64,000 nt of DNA from Pelagibacterium xiamenense. GTDB taxonomy: Bacteria > Pseudomonadota > Alphaproteobacteria > Rhizobiales > Devosiaceae. The notes under the pieces were generated by a model. It was not told where the DNA came from and made no database searches. It worked only from the letters and a program-made list of their open reading frames with translations. Each line of letters starts with the position of its first letter. The stretch's first letter is position 1. The DNA lies in the NCBI RefSeq assembly GCF_021166475.1, contig NZ_JAJOYS010000003.1:248001-312000 (forward strand), given 5' to 3'. Shown here in pieces: positions 19,183-28,913 of the stretch. The position numbers and the translations under genes were made by a program.

Positions 19183-19962
19183 TCAGGGCAGCCGTACTTT
19201 GTTGAAAAGGCGCAGAAAATTCGCCGTCGATTGCTCGGCCACGGCCTCGAGTGTCGTCCCCCGCAGCTCCGCGACCTTCTCGGCGGTATGCCGCACATAG
19301 CCCGGCTCGTTCGTCTTGCCGCGGTGCGGCACCGGCGCCAGATATGGCGCATCGGTTTCCACGAGGAACCGGTCCTCCGGCACGAACCGAGCGACCTCCT
19401 GGATTTCAGCCGCATTCTTGAACGTCACGATTCCCGAGAACGAAACGTAACCGCCAAGCGCCAACCCGCGCCGCGCCAGTTCCACGCCCGACGAGAAGCA
19501 GTGCAGAACGAAGGGGAAAGCCCCCTTCCCCGTTTCTTCTTCGAGGATCGCGGCCATGTCCTCGTCGGCCGATCGCGCGTGGATAACCAACGGCAGACCG
19601 GTCTCTCGGCTCGCCGCGATATGATTACGGAAACCTTCGGCCTGAGCGTCCCGCGGCGAGGAGTCGTAGTGGTAGTCAAGCCCGGCCTCACCGATAGCTA
19701 CACATTTCGGGTGTTTCGATAAAGCGACTATATCACTGGCAGTTACATCGAGTTCTTCATGCGCATTATGAGGGTGCGTTCCAATCGAGCACCACACGTT
19801 TTCATGCGCCCCGGCAATTGCCTTTATCGCATCGAAGCGCCGGATTCGCGTCGAGATTGTCACCATCGCGCCAACGCCATTGTCCGCCGCCCGCGCCAGG
19901 ACGCCGTCGAGATCGGCGGAGAGCACGTCGAAATCGAGGTGGCAGTGGCTGTCGACCAGCAT
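19183..19962 (-). CDS. tatD: TatD family metal-dependent hydrolase
   Basis: TatD/YcfH-type deoxyribonuclease-like hydrolase (259 aa). Metal-binding motifs are visible in order: DSHCHLDF at residues 4-11, GEAGLDYHY near 91, and LVETDAPYLAP near 200. The ATG overlaps the last base of the metG stop codon, which indicates coupling to metG, as is common for ycfH-like genes. Family members are implicated in DNA repair, 3'-5' exonuclease activity or D-aminoacyl-tRNA quality control; which applies here is not shown by sequence. Confidence 0.9.
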   Translation of the reverse strand: MLVDSHCHLDFDVLSADLDGVLARAADNGVGAMVTISTRIRRFDAIKAIAGAHENVWCSIGTHPHNAHEELDVTASDIVALSKHPKCVAIGEAGLDYHYDSSPRDAQAEGFRNHIAASRETGLPLVIHARSADEDMAAILEEETGKGAFPFVLHCFSSGVELARRGLALGGYVSFSGIVTFKNAAEIQEVARFVPEDRFLVETDAPYLAPVPHRGKTNEPGYVRHTAEKVAELRGTTLEAVAEQSTANFLRLFNKVRLP

Positions 19963-21518
19963 TATTTCGCGGCCTCGCTGCCCGGTTCGACATAGCGCGG
20001 GAACACGCCCTGCGGCGCGGGCAGGTCCTGCCCGGGCTCAAGCCGCCCCGACGTGCCGAGCGAGGCGAAATCGCGCGCGCCCTCGTCGAGCCCGAGCTGG
20101 TCGAGCAGCTTCGCGCCCGCTTTCGGCATCACCGCCTGCGCGAGAATGGAGACCTGTCGCACGACCTCGATCGTCACATAGAGCACCGTCGCCATGCGCG
20201 CTGGATCGCTCTTGCGCAGTGCCCATGGCTCCTGGCTGGCGAAATAGCGGTTGGCATCCGCCACCACCTGCCAGACCGTTGCCAGCATGGAGTGGATGGC
20301 CTGCACGTCCATCGCCTCCCGCGCCGTGCCCAGCATAGCGTCCGCTGCCTTGAGGATCGTTTCGTCCTCGGCCGTGAACGTTCCAGGCTGCGGCACCTTC
20401 GCATCGCAATGCTTGGCGACCATCGAGAGCGACCGTTGCGCGAGATTACCGAGGTCATTGGCGAGATCGGCGTTGATCCGGTTGACGATCGCCTCGTGGC
20501 TGTATGATCCGTCCTGCCCGAACGAAACCTCGCGCAGGAAATAGTACCGCATCGCATCGACGCCATAGCGTTGCGCCAGTTCGAACGGATCGACGACATT
20601 GCCGACCGATTTCGACATTTTTTCGCCACGGTTGAAGAGAAACCCGTGCGCAAATACGCGCTTGGGCAGCGCCAGATCCGCCGACATCAGGAAGGCGGGC
20701 CAATAGACCGCGTGGAAGCGCAGGATATCCTTGCCGATTAGGTGAACGTCTGCCGGCCAATAATGCCAGCGCGCGTCGTTCGTGTCCGGGAACCCCGCTG
20801 CGGTAATATAGTTCGTGAGGGCGTCGACCCACACATACATCACATGCTTGGGATCGCTGGGCACCTTGATGCCCCAATCGAACGTCGTGCGCGAGATCGA
20901 AAGGTCCCGCAGCCCCGACTTCACGAAGCTGATGACCTCGTTGCGGCGCTCCGCCGGTGCGATAAATTCCGGATGCGCCTCGTAATAGGCGAGCAACTTG
21001 TCGGCATAGGCCGAGAGCCGGAAGAAATAGCTCTCCTCCTCGACCCACTCGACCGGCGAGCCCAGCGGTTCGCGCCGCACGCCGTCTTCACCGACGGTCG
21101 TCTCCTTCTCGTCGAAAAAGCCTTCCTGCCGGACGGAATACCAGCCCGAATACGTATCGAGATAGATATCCCCATTGGCCGTCATCCGCTCCCAGATGGC
21201 CTCCGAAGCCCGATGATGGCGCGGCTCGGTCGTGCGGATATAGTCGTCGTAGGAAATCTCCAGCGCGTCCCATAGGTCGCGGAACACCTGCGAGTTCCGC
21301 GTCGCCAGTTCGATGGGCGCTATGCCTTCTTTTTCCGCCGTTTGCTGCATCTTCTGGCCGTGTTCGTCGGTGCCGGTCAGAAAGAACACGTCCTTGCCAT
21401 CCAGCCGGTGGAACCGGGCGATCGTATCGGTCGCCAACGCCGTATAGGCATGGCCGATATGCGGGACGCCGTTGGGATAGAAAATCGGCGTGGTGATATA
21501 GAAACTGGGCTTGCTCAT
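19962..21518 (-). CDS. metG: Methionyl-tRNA synthetase
   Basis: Class I aminoacyl-tRNA synthetase charging tRNA-Met (518 aa). The HIGH-type motif is in [17 protein letters not shown] (residues ~13-29) and the KMSKS motif in [16 protein letters not shown] near residue 300. The C-terminal half is the helical anticodon-binding domain. There is no C-terminal EMAP/Trbp111-like tRNA-binding extension, consistent with the short MetG form in Alphaproteobacteria. It lies between holB (9-base gap) and tatD (1-base overlap). Confidence 0.96.
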   Translation of the reverse strand: MSKPSFYITTPIFYPNGVPHIGHAYTALATDTIARFHRLDGKDVFFLTGTDEHGQKMQQTAEKEGIAPIELATRNSQVFRDLWDALEISYDDYIRTTEPRHHRASEAIWERMTANGDIYLDTYSGWYSVRQEGFFDEKETTVGEDGVRREPLGSPVEWVEEESYFFRLSAYADKLLAYYEAHPEFIAPAERRNEVISFVKSGLRDLSISRTTFDWGIKVPSDPKHVMYVWVDALTNYITAAGFPDTNDARWHYWPADVHLIGKDILRFHAVYWPAFLMSADLALPKRVFAHGFLFNRGEKMSKSVGNVVDPFELAQRYGVDAMRYYFLREVSFGQDGSYSHEAIVNRINADLANDLGNLAQRSLSMVAKHCDAKVPQPGTFTAEDETILKAADAMLGTAREAMDVQAIHSMLATVWQVVADANRYFASQEPWALRKSDPARMATVLYVTIEVVRQVSILAQAVMPKAGAKLLDQLGLDEGARDFASLGTSGRLEPGQDLPAPQGVFPRYVEPGSEAAK

Positions 21519-21527
21519 CGCTTGAAA

Positions 21528-22553
21528 TCAGCTGACTGGAATCGTCTTGCGCGCGTGATCGCGGATGAGATCGAATACCGCAACCAATGTCTGCCGCCGG
21601 TCGAGATTGTAGATATCGGCGTCGGCGAACAGGGCGTTGGCCTTGTCCCACAGCGCGTTTGCCGATGCAAGGTGGAAACGCGCCCCGCCGCGCGCCGCGC
21701 TCTCGGCCTGCGCCGCAATCCAGTCGCGCATCATGTCCTGGGCGAACGCCAGCTCCGCGCCCTTGGCCGCGGCAAGCGCATCTGCGATCGTCAATTGCGC
21801 CCGCGTGGGCTGGTTCGCCGGCGCGGCGAGCCAGGTGACGAGCGCATCGAGGACGTCCCCTTCCTCGAGCATCAGCGTCTCAAACCCCCGCCGCGGGCGC
21901 CCCTTGGCAAGCGTCGTCGCCCGGGCGAGGTCGTCTTCTGAAAGCCCGGGCCGGGCGCGGCGCAATATCCCCGCAACATCAGCGTCCGAAAGCGGCCGCA
22001 GCCCCAGCGTCTGGCACCGCGACCGGATCGTCGGCAGCAACCCGCCAGGCCGGTGCGAAATCACGATGAACACGGTCTCCGCCGGCGGCTCCTCGAGCGT
22101 CTTCAAAAGCGCATTGGCCGATGACACGTTGCAATCATCAACGCTGTCGATGACACAGATCCGATACCCCGACCGCCCCCGCGTCTGATGCAGGCTGTCG
22201 CGCGCCGCACGCACGTCATCCACCCGGATCGCCGTATAGAACCGCTCAGCGTTCGCCGGATCCCGCGGCTTGCGCAGGACCGAAAGGTTCGGGTGCGACA
22301 TAGCCGCCACCTGCGCCGCGACCCGCTCGAACGGCTCGTCTCCGCTGCGGGTCAGGACCATCCGCGCGACGGCGAACGCAAACGTCGCCTTGCCGATCCC
22401 CCGCGGCCCGTGCAGCAGCACTGCCGAAGGCATCCGTCCCGCCGCAAGGGCCGCCTCGAGCCCGGCCAATGCGTCGACATGCCCAACGAGTTCCTGGGTC
22501 TCGGGCGATGCGACATTCTCGATCTGGTCGGCCTCGCGGCGCTCGAAACTCAC
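21528..22553 (-). CDS. holB: DNA polymerase III delta' subunit
   Basis: Clamp-loader subunit of the replicative polymerase (341 aa). The AAA+ P-loop is VLLHGPRGIGKATFAFAVAR near residue 44, and the sensor region reads CNVSSANALLKTLEEPPAET near residue 145. The start is the GTG at 22553, whose GTGA overlaps the tmk stop codon by four bases; a longer open frame upstream lies inside tmk and is not family-like. The tmk-holB pairing is very widespread in bacteria. Confidence 0.93.
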   Translation of the reverse strand: MSFERREADQIENVASPETQELVGHVDALAGLEAALAAGRMPSAVLLHGPRGIGKATFAFAVARMVLTRSGDEPFERVAAQVAAMSHPNLSVLRKPRDPANAERFYTAIRVDDVRAARDSLHQTRGRSGYRICVIDSVDDCNVSSANALLKTLEEPPAETVFIVISHRPGGLLPTIRSRCQTLGLRPLSDADVAGILRRARPGLSEDDLARATTLAKGRPRRGFETLMLEEGDVLDALVTWLAAPANQPTRAQLTIADALAAAKGAELAFAQDMMRDWIAAQAESAARGGARFHLASANALWDKANALFADADIYNLDRRQTLVAVFDLIRDHARKTIPVS

Positions 22554-23221
22554 GCCTCCCGCCTCCCGTGCGAGATTTCGGGAAAGCGGCTGGTGACGAT
22601 CAGCCAGATCGCCTCCTCGAGATCGTCCGCATCCTGATCCGCGGACAGCACGACACATCGCTCGGAAGCGGCCTCGGCGATCTTCAGGAAGCTCTCGCGC
22701 AGCTTGCGATGGAAATCGAGATCCTCTTTCTCGAACCTGTCGGCAAGCGCCGGCATGCCGTCCTCGATAGCCCGCTGGCGAACCCGCTCGAACGCCAGCG
22801 CCGGGTCCATGTCCAGAACGATCGTCAGATCCGGAACATGCCCTTCAAGGGCGATATCCTCAAGCGCATCGATCAGCTTGTCGTCGACCCCTCCCGCGAG
22901 CCCCTGATAGGCCCGCGTTGAATCGGCGAACCGGTCGCAGATTACCCATTTCCCACCCGCAAGCGAGGGGGCGATGAGCGATGTCACGTGATCGTGCCGC
23001 GCCGCGGCAAACAGCACTGCCTCAGCGCCCACGCCCCAGCTTTCGGACTTCCCCTGCAGGATGAACGAACGGATGGCTTCGGCCTTGGGCGTTCCGCCAG
23101 GTTCGCGCGTGCGCACCGAGCCGATGCCGACTTCCGAAAGCCGCGCCGCGAGCCGCTTGACCTGAGTGGATTTACCAACCCCCTCCCCGCCCTCGAACGT
23201 CACAAAGCGCGCTGATGCCAT
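22550..23221 (-). CDS. tmk: Thymidylate kinase
   Basis: Phosphorylates dTMP to dTDP for DNA synthesis (223 aa). It shows the P-loop TFEGGEGVGKSTQ at residues ~8-20, TREPGGTPKAEAIRSFIL, and the DRFADST segment that binds the nucleotide. It is coupled to holB by a four-base overlap and starts 37 bp after dacC, so the dacC-tmk-holB-metG-tatD-MBL genes probably form one transcript. Confidence 0.96.
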   Translation of the reverse strand: MASARFVTFEGGEGVGKSTQVKRLAARLSEVGIGSVRTREPGGTPKAEAIRSFILQGKSESWGVGAEAVLFAAARHDHVTSLIAPSLAGGKWVICDRFADSTRAYQGLAGGVDDKLIDALEDIALEGHVPDLTIVLDMDPALAFERVRQRAIEDGMPALADRFEKEDLDFHRKLRESFLKIAEAASERCVVLSADQDADDLEEAIWLIVTSRFPEISHGRREA

Positions 23222-23258
23222 AGCGGTATTTCGGTCCCGTTCGCTGCTGTCGTGAGGC

Positions 23259-24416
23259 CTAAAGCCACCCGAACATCAATTCGAGGAGTGCATCCGATGC
23301 GCGGCGCGTAATATCGCCCTCCCCGACAGATTCGGCAGCATATAGCGGCGCCATCTGGATGATTTGGTCATCGCAGAGTATGCGCAGTTGCGCAAGTCTC
23401 TGCCCCTCGGCGACAGGTGGCAGGATCGGCGCGTGATAGGCGATCTCCGCCGACAGACATCGCCGGTTGCCCCGCGGCAGGTAGATGTCGATCGCCCCCT
23501 CTCCGACGAGGCCGACTTCCGGCACCTCCCCGCCATAGACCCTGGCGTGGCCGACAATCGCGCCCGCTGCAAAGGCGGGAATGCGCTCGAAGCTTCGCGC
23601 GCCCCACGTCATGAGCTTGCGCGCTTCCTCGGTGCGGGCGCTCGCGCTCTCAAGCCCGTGCAGGACCCCCACAAGCCGCCGTCCACCCTCCGTGGTCGAA
23701 ACCACGATGCCGTAGCCCGCCGCCTCGGTGTGGCCCGTCTTGAGCCCGTCGATCCCGAGCCCCATGTTCAGCAGGTTGTTGCGGTTGGATTGCGAGATCC
23801 CGTTCCATTCGAAACTTTCGAGCGCAAAAACCGGATAGTAGTCCGGAAATTCGCGGATGATGTAGCGCGCCAGATACGCCAGATCGCGCGCGCTCATATG
23901 CATGCCCTCATCCGGCAGGCCGCTCGGATTTGTGAAATGCGAATTTTCGAGCCCGATATCGAGCGCGAATTCATTCATGAGACCGGCAAATGCCGCCTCA
24001 GAGCCGGCGATCCCTTCGGCAAGCGCGATCGCAGCGTCGTTGCCCGACTGAACGATTACCGAATGCAGCAGATTGTCGACGCTCACCGACGAGCCCAGTT
24101 CGGCAAACATCGTCGAGCCGCGCGAGGGCGCCCCGCCGGTTCGCCACGCATGCTCTGTAATGACGAACTCATCCTTGAGGTCGAGCGCGCCGCGCTCGAT
24201 CATGTCGAGCACGACCGCCACCGTCATAAGCTTGGCCATACTGGCCGGCTCGATCAGCTCGTCCGCGTTTTTCTGGAAAAGCACCACGCCCGACTCGTAG
24301 TCCATGAGCACGGCATAGGGTGCCTGCGTATCGAAATCGACCTGCGCCCGCGCGGCGCCGGCAAGCATAATCAGAAGGAAAAAGAGCCCGGGAATCCCCC
24401 GCCCCAATACGCGCAT
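23259..24416 (-). CDS. dacC: D-alanyl-D-alanine carboxypeptidase (penicillin-binding protein 5 type)
   Basis: Periplasmic low-molecular-weight PBP (385 aa) that trims the terminal D-Ala from peptidoglycan stem peptides. A signal peptide spans residues 1-24 (LFFLLIMLAGAARAQ). The three active-site motifs are present: SMAK near residue 58 with the nucleophile serine, SGN near 123, and KTG in DGLKTGHTEAAGYG near 225. The C-terminal PBP5-type domain and a hydrophobic/amphipathic end (LLELMFGWL) follow, consistent with membrane attachment. The exact paralogue name (dacA, dacC or dacF) is uncertain. Confidence 0.92.
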   Translation of the reverse strand: MRVLGRGIPGLFFLLIMLAGAARAQVDFDTQAPYAVLMDYESGVVLFQKNADELIEPASMAKLMTVAVVLDMIERGALDLKDEFVITEHAWRTGGAPSRGSTMFAELGSSVSVDNLLHSVIVQSGNDAAIALAEGIAGSEAAFAGLMNEFALDIGLENSHFTNPSGLPDEGMHMSARDLAYLARYIIREFPDYYPVFALESFEWNGISQSNRNNLLNMGLGIDGLKTGHTEAAGYGIVVSTTEGGRRLVGVLHGLESASARTEEARKLMTWGARSFERIPAFAAGAIVGHARVYGGEVPEVGLVGEGAIDIYLPRGNRRCLSAEIAYHAPILPPVAEGQRLAQLRILCDDQIIQMAPLYAAESVGEGDITRRASDALLELMFGWL

Positions 24417-24512
24417 ATACTTCCGGCACGCCAGGCGCGCGCCCTCCTATTACTGTTTCCGCGCACGAAAATGACGCCGTGCGTTCAACCGCGGAGACAG
24501 GAATGGAAGTAT

Positions 24513-25535
24513 TTAGTATAAAACGGGCGTATTCAAGCCAAGTTCTGCGGCAAGCCCGGTCACATCCTCGATAGTAACCCCCTCGCGAAGATAGCTTAGC
24601 GCAAGCCCCTCAGTCACAGCATCCCCGAGCACGACTTCGGTCCGATCGACGGCACCGTAGAGCGCAAAGGCCCGGGCGATCGCATCGGCACGCGCCGGAT
24701 CGTCGAAATTGCCCAGAGCGATTTGCACCGGCGTCCCGGTCGGCTCCGGCATCGCCGAAAGCCCGGTATCCTCGACCAACGCGCTATAGCCGAGCACCTG
24801 GAACGGGATATCGCTGGGAACCGGTGTCGCGGCCCCCGAAATCGCGTCGAGCGCAGTGCCCGTCTCGGCCTGGGCAACCTGTGTTTCCTGATAGGCCACC
24901 TGGACAGCCGGATCTTCGAGCGGCGTGATCTGATTGATCGAAGCCACGAGGAAGCGCGTATCGTCGCCTTCAAGGGGTGCGGGCCCCACATACTGCACGC
25001 GGACGTCGGCAATGCCGTTGTCGATGAAACCCAGGACCTCGGCGGTGCGCCGCGACAGATCGATAACCCGATTGTGGGCGAAAGGCCCCCGGTCGTTGAC
25101 GCGTACAATGGTCGAGACGCCGTTCGCAAGATTGGTCACGCGGACGTAAGACGGCAACGGCAGCGTCGGGTGTGCAGCGGAAAGGTGGTACTGGTCGAAC
25201 ACCTCCCCATTGGCGGTGAGCCGGCCGTGGAAAGCCGGTCCATACCAAGAGGCCTGGCCGGTGATATCGAGTTCGGGTTGCTCGCGCGGCTCAAACCAGC
25301 GCCCGGCGACCTGATAAGGCTTGCCGATCTGATAGCGCCCGCCGCCCTTGGGCACATTGCGCGACGAGGTGACGCGAGGCGATGCGCTGACGCCCATCTC
25401 ACCCTCGGAAAACTTGGAGCCGCTGAATATGTCCGCCATCGAGCCGCAACCGGCAAGTAAAGCGCCAGCAGCAATAATCGAAATAACGGTCACTGCAGTG
25501 CGGCGCTTGCGCGCGCCAATCGTGCTCACAATCAT
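24513..25535 (-). CDS. rlpA: RlpA-like lipoprotein: septal lytic transglycosylase with SPOR domain
   Basis: Outer-membrane lipoprotein (340 aa) that cleaves denuded peptidoglycan at the division septum. The signal peptide ends in the lipobox LAGC with Cys30 as the lipidated residue. A double-psi beta-barrel catalytic domain spans about residues 90-180: GQASWYGPAFHGRLTANGEV and IVRVNDRGPF are visible. The C-terminal ~75 residues form a SPOR-type domain that binds denuded glycan (VQIALGNFDDPARADAIARA). It precedes dacC by ~97 bp on the same strand, an arrangement seen across Alphaproteobacteria. Confidence 0.92.
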   Translation of the reverse strand: MIVSTIGARKRRTAVTVISIIAAGALLAGCGSMADIFSGSKFSEGEMGVSASPRVTSSRNVPKGGGRYQIGKPYQVAGRWFEPREQPELDITGQASWYGPAFHGRLTANGEVFDQYHLSAAHPTLPLPSYVRVTNLANGVSTIVRVNDRGPFAHNRVIDLSRRTAEVLGFIDNGIADVRVQYVGPAPLEGDDTRFLVASINQITPLEDPAVQVAYQETQVAQAETGTALDAISGAATPVPSDIPFQVLGYSALVEDTGLSAMPEPTGTPVQIALGNFDDPARADAIARAFALYGAVDRTEVVLGDAVTEGLALSYLREGVTIEDVTGLAAELGLNTPVLY

Positions 25536-25649
25536 ACAAAAGCTTCCGTAGGGAATATGCGATACGGTTAGCCCGCAGGCCTTTAGCAGAAATCACAGCT
25601 TCGTGTACAGACTATTAACGGCTTGCGTCTGCAATAAGGCCGATGCGCC

Positions 25650-26372
25650 CTAAACTGTGCCGATATTCTCAAGCGCCGCACGCACCGCTTTGGCGAGTTC
25701 AAGGGCGCCGGGCGTATCCCCGTGAACGCAGATCGAGTGCGCGGAAGACCTGAGGATCGTTCCGTCCACGGCGACGATTTCTCCACGCTCCGCAAGCCGC
25801 ACGCACCGCGCGACGACAGCATCGGGATCGGTCAGAACGCTTCCCTCGACATCACGCGGCGCCAGAAGCCCGTCTGATAGATAACCCCGGTCGGCATAGG
25901 CCTCGACGATGACCGGCAGCCCGGCCGCTTCGGCGGCCCGGTGCTGCCCCGACTGTTCGAGCGCCATCACCGCCAGGCCCGGAAAATGCACCGCGACATC
26001 GGCGAAAATCACGCGCGCAAGCGCCTCGTCCTCCGCTGTCATATTGGCCAGGGCACCATGGAGTTTGACGTACGCAAGCCCCACGCGCTCCTCCCGCGCG
26101 ATCTCGGACAGGCGCCCGACCTGCTCACGGACCTGCTTCTTTACCGCGCCGACAGGCAGTTCCAGCCGCCTGCGTCCGAAATGCTCGGGATCGGCGAAAC
26201 CGGGATGGGCTCCCACCCGAACGCCGCGCGCCCTGGCGGCCCGCAGTGTTTCGCGCATCGTCCGCTCGTTTCCGGCGTGTCCGCCGCACGCGATCGAGGC
26301 ACTGGTGACGACCTCGAGAAGCGCCGCGTCGCTGGACATGCCTTCGCCAATGTCGGCATTTAGATCGATCAA
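25650..26372 (-). CDS. pxpA: 5-oxoprolinase subunit A (LamB/YcsF family)
   Basis: Subunit of the ATP-dependent PxpABC 5-oxoprolinase, which opens the pyroglutamate ring to glutamate (240 aa). It begins IDLNADIGEG, the family signature, and continues with SIACGGHAGNERTMRETLRA and GVRVGAHPGFADPEHFGRR. The ATG overlaps the pxpC stop codon by four bases (ATGA), placing it last in a pxpB-pxpC-pxpA operon on the minus strand. Confidence 0.93.
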   Translation of the reverse strand: MIDLNADIGEGMSSDAALLEVVTSASIACGGHAGNERTMRETLRAARARGVRVGAHPGFADPEHFGRRRLELPVGAVKKQVREQVGRLSEIAREERVGLAYVKLHGALANMTAEDEALARVIFADVAVHFPGLAVMALEQSGQHRAAEAAGLPVIVEAYADRGYLSDGLLAPRDVEGSVLTDPDAVVARCVRLAERGEIVAVDGTILRSSAHSICVHGDTPGALELAKAVRAALENIGTV

Positions 26373-27280
26373 GCCCGCCTCCGTTCAACTAATGTATTAC
26401 GCGCGCGGTCTACGGTAACGCTTTGGAAAATAACCGATGTTCCAGGTCGCGTTTGCGCAAACCTGTCGAGGTCGGCGCTAATGATCGTTCCGATGCGCGG
26501 ATAGCCGCCCGTCGGCTGATGGTCGCGCATCAGAACGATCGGAGTCCCATCGCCCAGAATTTGGATGTCCCCCGCAACGACGGCATCTGAAACCAGCGTC
26601 AGGATGCGGTGGTCGGCGAACACCTTCTCGGCGTCTTCCAGCCTGACGCCCATCCGATCCATCCGCGCCGTCACCACGAAGCGCGCCGAAAGAAACCTTT
26701 GCCGCAGCGCGGCGGAAAAGAGATCGGCGTGGAGGCCCCAGATAAACCGGATCGGTTCCGTCCCCTGCCCCTGGTCGGCGGACATCTCTGCAACCGGGCG
26801 TTCGCCAATGAGTGGACCCAACGCGATCCGGTCACCGGCCGCGAGCGCCCTGCCCTCGAACCCGCCGAGCCCGACCGTTGCATTGGTTGCGCGGCTGCCC
26901 AGAACCAGCGGCACGTCGATCTCCCGGTCGAAACGGATGTAACCATAATTGCCTCTAGGCCCGGCACTCACGTCGATCAGATCGCCATCTTCTGCGATCA
27001 CGCCTCCGGGCCAGTCGAGCGGTACGCCATTGCGCTTCGCAGTAAAGACGCCGCCGGCAAACCCGATATGCACCGGCCCGCCCTCGATTCGAAACACGAT
27101 GCCGGAACTTGCGCACTCGATCGCGGCCCCGCACGCGCGACCGGCCTCCATTTCGGCGCGAACAAAGCCGTCCCGGTCCATGGGGCCCGACGCGCTGATC
27201 CCATGCGCGAGCATCCCCGGTCGGCCCAGGTCCTGAACCGTGGCCAATGGTCCGGCCCGTTCCACAATGAGCGTCGTCAC
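26369..27280 (-). CDS. pxpC: 5-oxoprolinase subunit C (KipA family)
   Basis: Biotin-dependent-carboxylase-like subunit of 5-oxoprolinase (303 aa). Family motifs: GPLATVQDLGRPGMLAHGIS at the N-terminus, SGPMDRDGF, and GGYPRIGTIISADLDRFAQ near the C-terminus. The start is the GTG at 27280, which overlaps the pxpB stop codon as GTGA; the frame is open further upstream but inside pxpB. It overlaps pxpA by four bases at the other end, so the three subunits are tightly coupled. Confidence 0.92.
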   Translation of the reverse strand: MTTLIVERAGPLATVQDLGRPGMLAHGISASGPMDRDGFVRAEMEAGRACGAAIECASSGIVFRIEGGPVHIGFAGGVFTAKRNGVPLDWPGGVIAEDGDLIDVSAGPRGNYGYIRFDREIDVPLVLGSRATNATVGLGGFEGRALAAGDRIALGPLIGERPVAEMSADQGQGTEPIRFIWGLHADLFSAALRQRFLSARFVVTARMDRMGVRLEDAEKVFADHRILTLVSDAVVAGDIQILGDGTPIVLMRDHQPTGGYPRIGTIISADLDRFAQTRPGTSVIFQSVTVDRARNTLVERRRA

Positions 27281-27954
27281 GAGACCGCCTCGAATGTCAC
27301 GGCGTCGCCGGGACGCATGCGCGTCGGCGGATCCGCGTCCGGATCGAAATTGCGAAAGTCGGTACGCCCGATCACATGCCATCCGGTCGGGATCGGCGTG
27401 GCCGCAATCGCGGTCTGCCCGGCGGCGAAAATGACGCTGCCGGCAGGTACCGAGGGACGCACATCCGTGCGCCGCGGCAGATGCAGCGGTTCCTCATGTA
27501 TGCCGCAATAAACGAACCCGGGCGCGAACCCTGTCGCCAGGACGCGCAAGGGCGCCGCGTTGTGCGCCGCGATGAAGGCTTCGGGGGTCATGCCCACCAT
27601 ATTGGCGACAGCCCCGAGATCCGGCCCCTCGTCCGCACCGAAACGAACCCGGAGGCGATGACGTTGCGGCGTTCCGCCCTTCGTCCGATTGAGCGAAGCA
27701 AGCAAGCGGATCTCCCCGGCGACCGCGCCAAAACGCGTTTCGGTCGGATCGAACCGCACCAGAACGGAAACGAGGTTCGGCACAACCTCGAGAACTCCGG
27801 GCACGTGCCGGGCCTCCAGAAGCCCTGCCATCGCGATCGCGGCACGGTTGGCGTGAAGATCGAAGCGATCCGCATATTTGACAACAAGGGCGCTGTCCCC
27901 GAGCGGCATCAGCGTCGGTATGTGGGGCAGCAGATGCGGTTGCGCAGCGCTCAC
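27277..27954 (-). CDS. pxpB: 5-oxoprolinase subunit B (KipI family)
   Basis: Allophanate-hydrolase-subunit-1-like subunit (225 aa from the GTG at 27954). It shows LMPLGDSALVVKYADRFDLH near the start, and the family core GFAPGFVYCGIHEEPLHLPR followed by VPAGSVIFAAGQTAIAATPI and PTGWHVIGRT. The start is uncertain: a TTG at 28020 would add 22 residues without family resemblance, and the GTG at 27954 has a GGGACGG-like SD. First gene of the pxpBCA operon, divergent from the small membrane protein gene at 28059. Confidence 0.88.
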   Translation of the reverse strand: MSAAQPHLLPHIPTLMPLGDSALVVKYADRFDLHANRAAIAMAGLLEARHVPGVLEVVPNLVSVLVRFDPTETRFGAVAGEIRLLASLNRTKGGTPQRHRLRVRFGADEGPDLGAVANMVGMTPEAFIAAHNAAPLRVLATGFAPGFVYCGIHEEPLHLPRRTDVRPSVPAGSVIFAAGQTAIAATPIPTGWHVIGRTDFRNFDPDADPPTRMRPGDAVTFEAVS

Positions 27955-28058
27955 TCTTGAACCGTCCCGGATTTCGACTGCTTCGAGCGGTACCGCGCCA
28001 CCCTTGCAATGGCAACCCAAACCCGGCAGGCTCAGACAGGAGGGAAGAGGAGAACGTA

Positions 28059-28271
28059 ATGAGCAATCTGCGCCTGATAGCTATAGCGGCGGCCTTGCTT
28101 CTGGCCGTACTCCTTTTGCTCGGCGCCGGTCTGTCGGCCACACAGTTTGGCCTCGTTATGCTGGGCGGCGCGCTTGTGGTTGCCGTCGTGATGTTCATTC
28201 TTACCCGGCGCCAGCGCAGCCGCCGCATCAGGGAGCGCGAGCACGCCAACCGCATCCCGCCAAAGCTGTGA
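28059..28271 (+). CDS. Small two-helix membrane protein
   Basis: A 70-residue protein, not recognised by family. Two hydrophobic stretches (IAIAAALLLAVLLLLGAGL and FGLVMLGGALVVAVVMFIL) are followed by a strongly basic tail rich in Arg, so it is probably a small inner-membrane protein with both ends in the cytoplasm. A purine-rich SD (GAGGAGAA, ~28047-28054) just upstream supports the ATG at 28059 over the frame's earlier opening. It is divergent from pxpB. Confidence 0.7.
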   Translation: MSNLRLIAIAAALLLAVLLLLGAGLSATQFGLVMLGGALVVAVVMFILTRRQRSRRIREREHANRIPPKL

Positions 28272-28355
28272 CCGGCAGCGAGCATGGGCCTTTGATTAAA
28301 ATCGCGCTGCGTGTGTTTGCTGCCCGTTGGTCCGCCCGGCTGCACACTCCGCGCG

Positions 28356-28601
28356 ATGGGTATGGAAGCTGGAACATCCAACGGACGCGAAGCGGTTTGC
28401 GGTCAGGCGGAAGCTGTCTTTGACAGCCTCTGGCGCACCAGGAGCCTGCCGGTCCCGCTGTGTCTTTCAATCGAGGAACTCCTCGAAACGGCGTGGGAGA
28501 TCGCGTACCACAAGCCGGACGCCCACCCCCACGCCAACGTTATTTCGCTTTCAGCATTTCGGTCGGGCAGCCGGCGCGAGGACCACCCTTCGACCGGCTA
28601 G
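28356..28601 (+). CDS. Hypothetical small protein
   Basis: A soluble protein of about 81 residues, start uncertain (the frame opens at 28311; ATGs at 28356 and 28362; no clear SD at any). The middle reads SLPVPLCLSIEELLETAWEI, a possible helix pair. Codon use has the GC-rich third positions expected of real genes here. It lies between the small membrane protein and the convergent csbD-like gene. Function unknown; it may be a spurious frame. Confidence 0.4.
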   Translation: MGMEAGTSNGREAVCGQAEAVFDSLWRTRSLPVPLCLSIEELLETAWEIAYHKPDAHPHANVISLSAFRSGSRREDHPSTG

Positions 28602-28607
28602 GACCGC

Positions 28608-28805
28608 TCACATCCGGTTCATCCAGTCGTCAATCTGCCGTTCAGCCTCTTCCTTGGCGACCCCGTAACGCTCCTGAATCCGCCCCACCAGTTCGTCTCG
28701 GCGCCCTTCAGCGACGTCGAGGTCATCGTCGGTCAGTTTGCCCCATTCCTGCTTGGCTTTGCCCTTCACTTGGCTCCACTGGCCTTTGATTTCGTCCCAA
28801 TTCAT
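28608..28805 (-). CDS. CsbD family stress protein
   Basis: Small hydrophilic protein (65 aa) of the CsbD/YjbJ family, abundant under general or osmotic stress in many bacteria, biochemical role unknown. It starts MNWDEIKGQWSQVKGKAKQE, the family signature, and continues WGKLTDDDLDVAEGRRDELV. The ATG at 28805 has a strong SD (AAGGAG) seven bases upstream; an in-frame start 14 codons earlier has none. It converges on the hypothetical gene to its left. Confidence 0.92.
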   Translation of the reverse strand: MNWDEIKGQWSQVKGKAKQEWGKLTDDDLDVAEGRRDELVGRIQERYGVAKEEAERQIDDWMNRM

Positions 28806-28913
28806 CTTGTGGTCTCCTTTGTTGCGATAAACCACAAACGATCGCATGCCGTTGTGCGTTCCCTATCGCGACCGGACAACCCAGTGCCGCGCCTTAGCCC
28901 TTAACAGGTACCC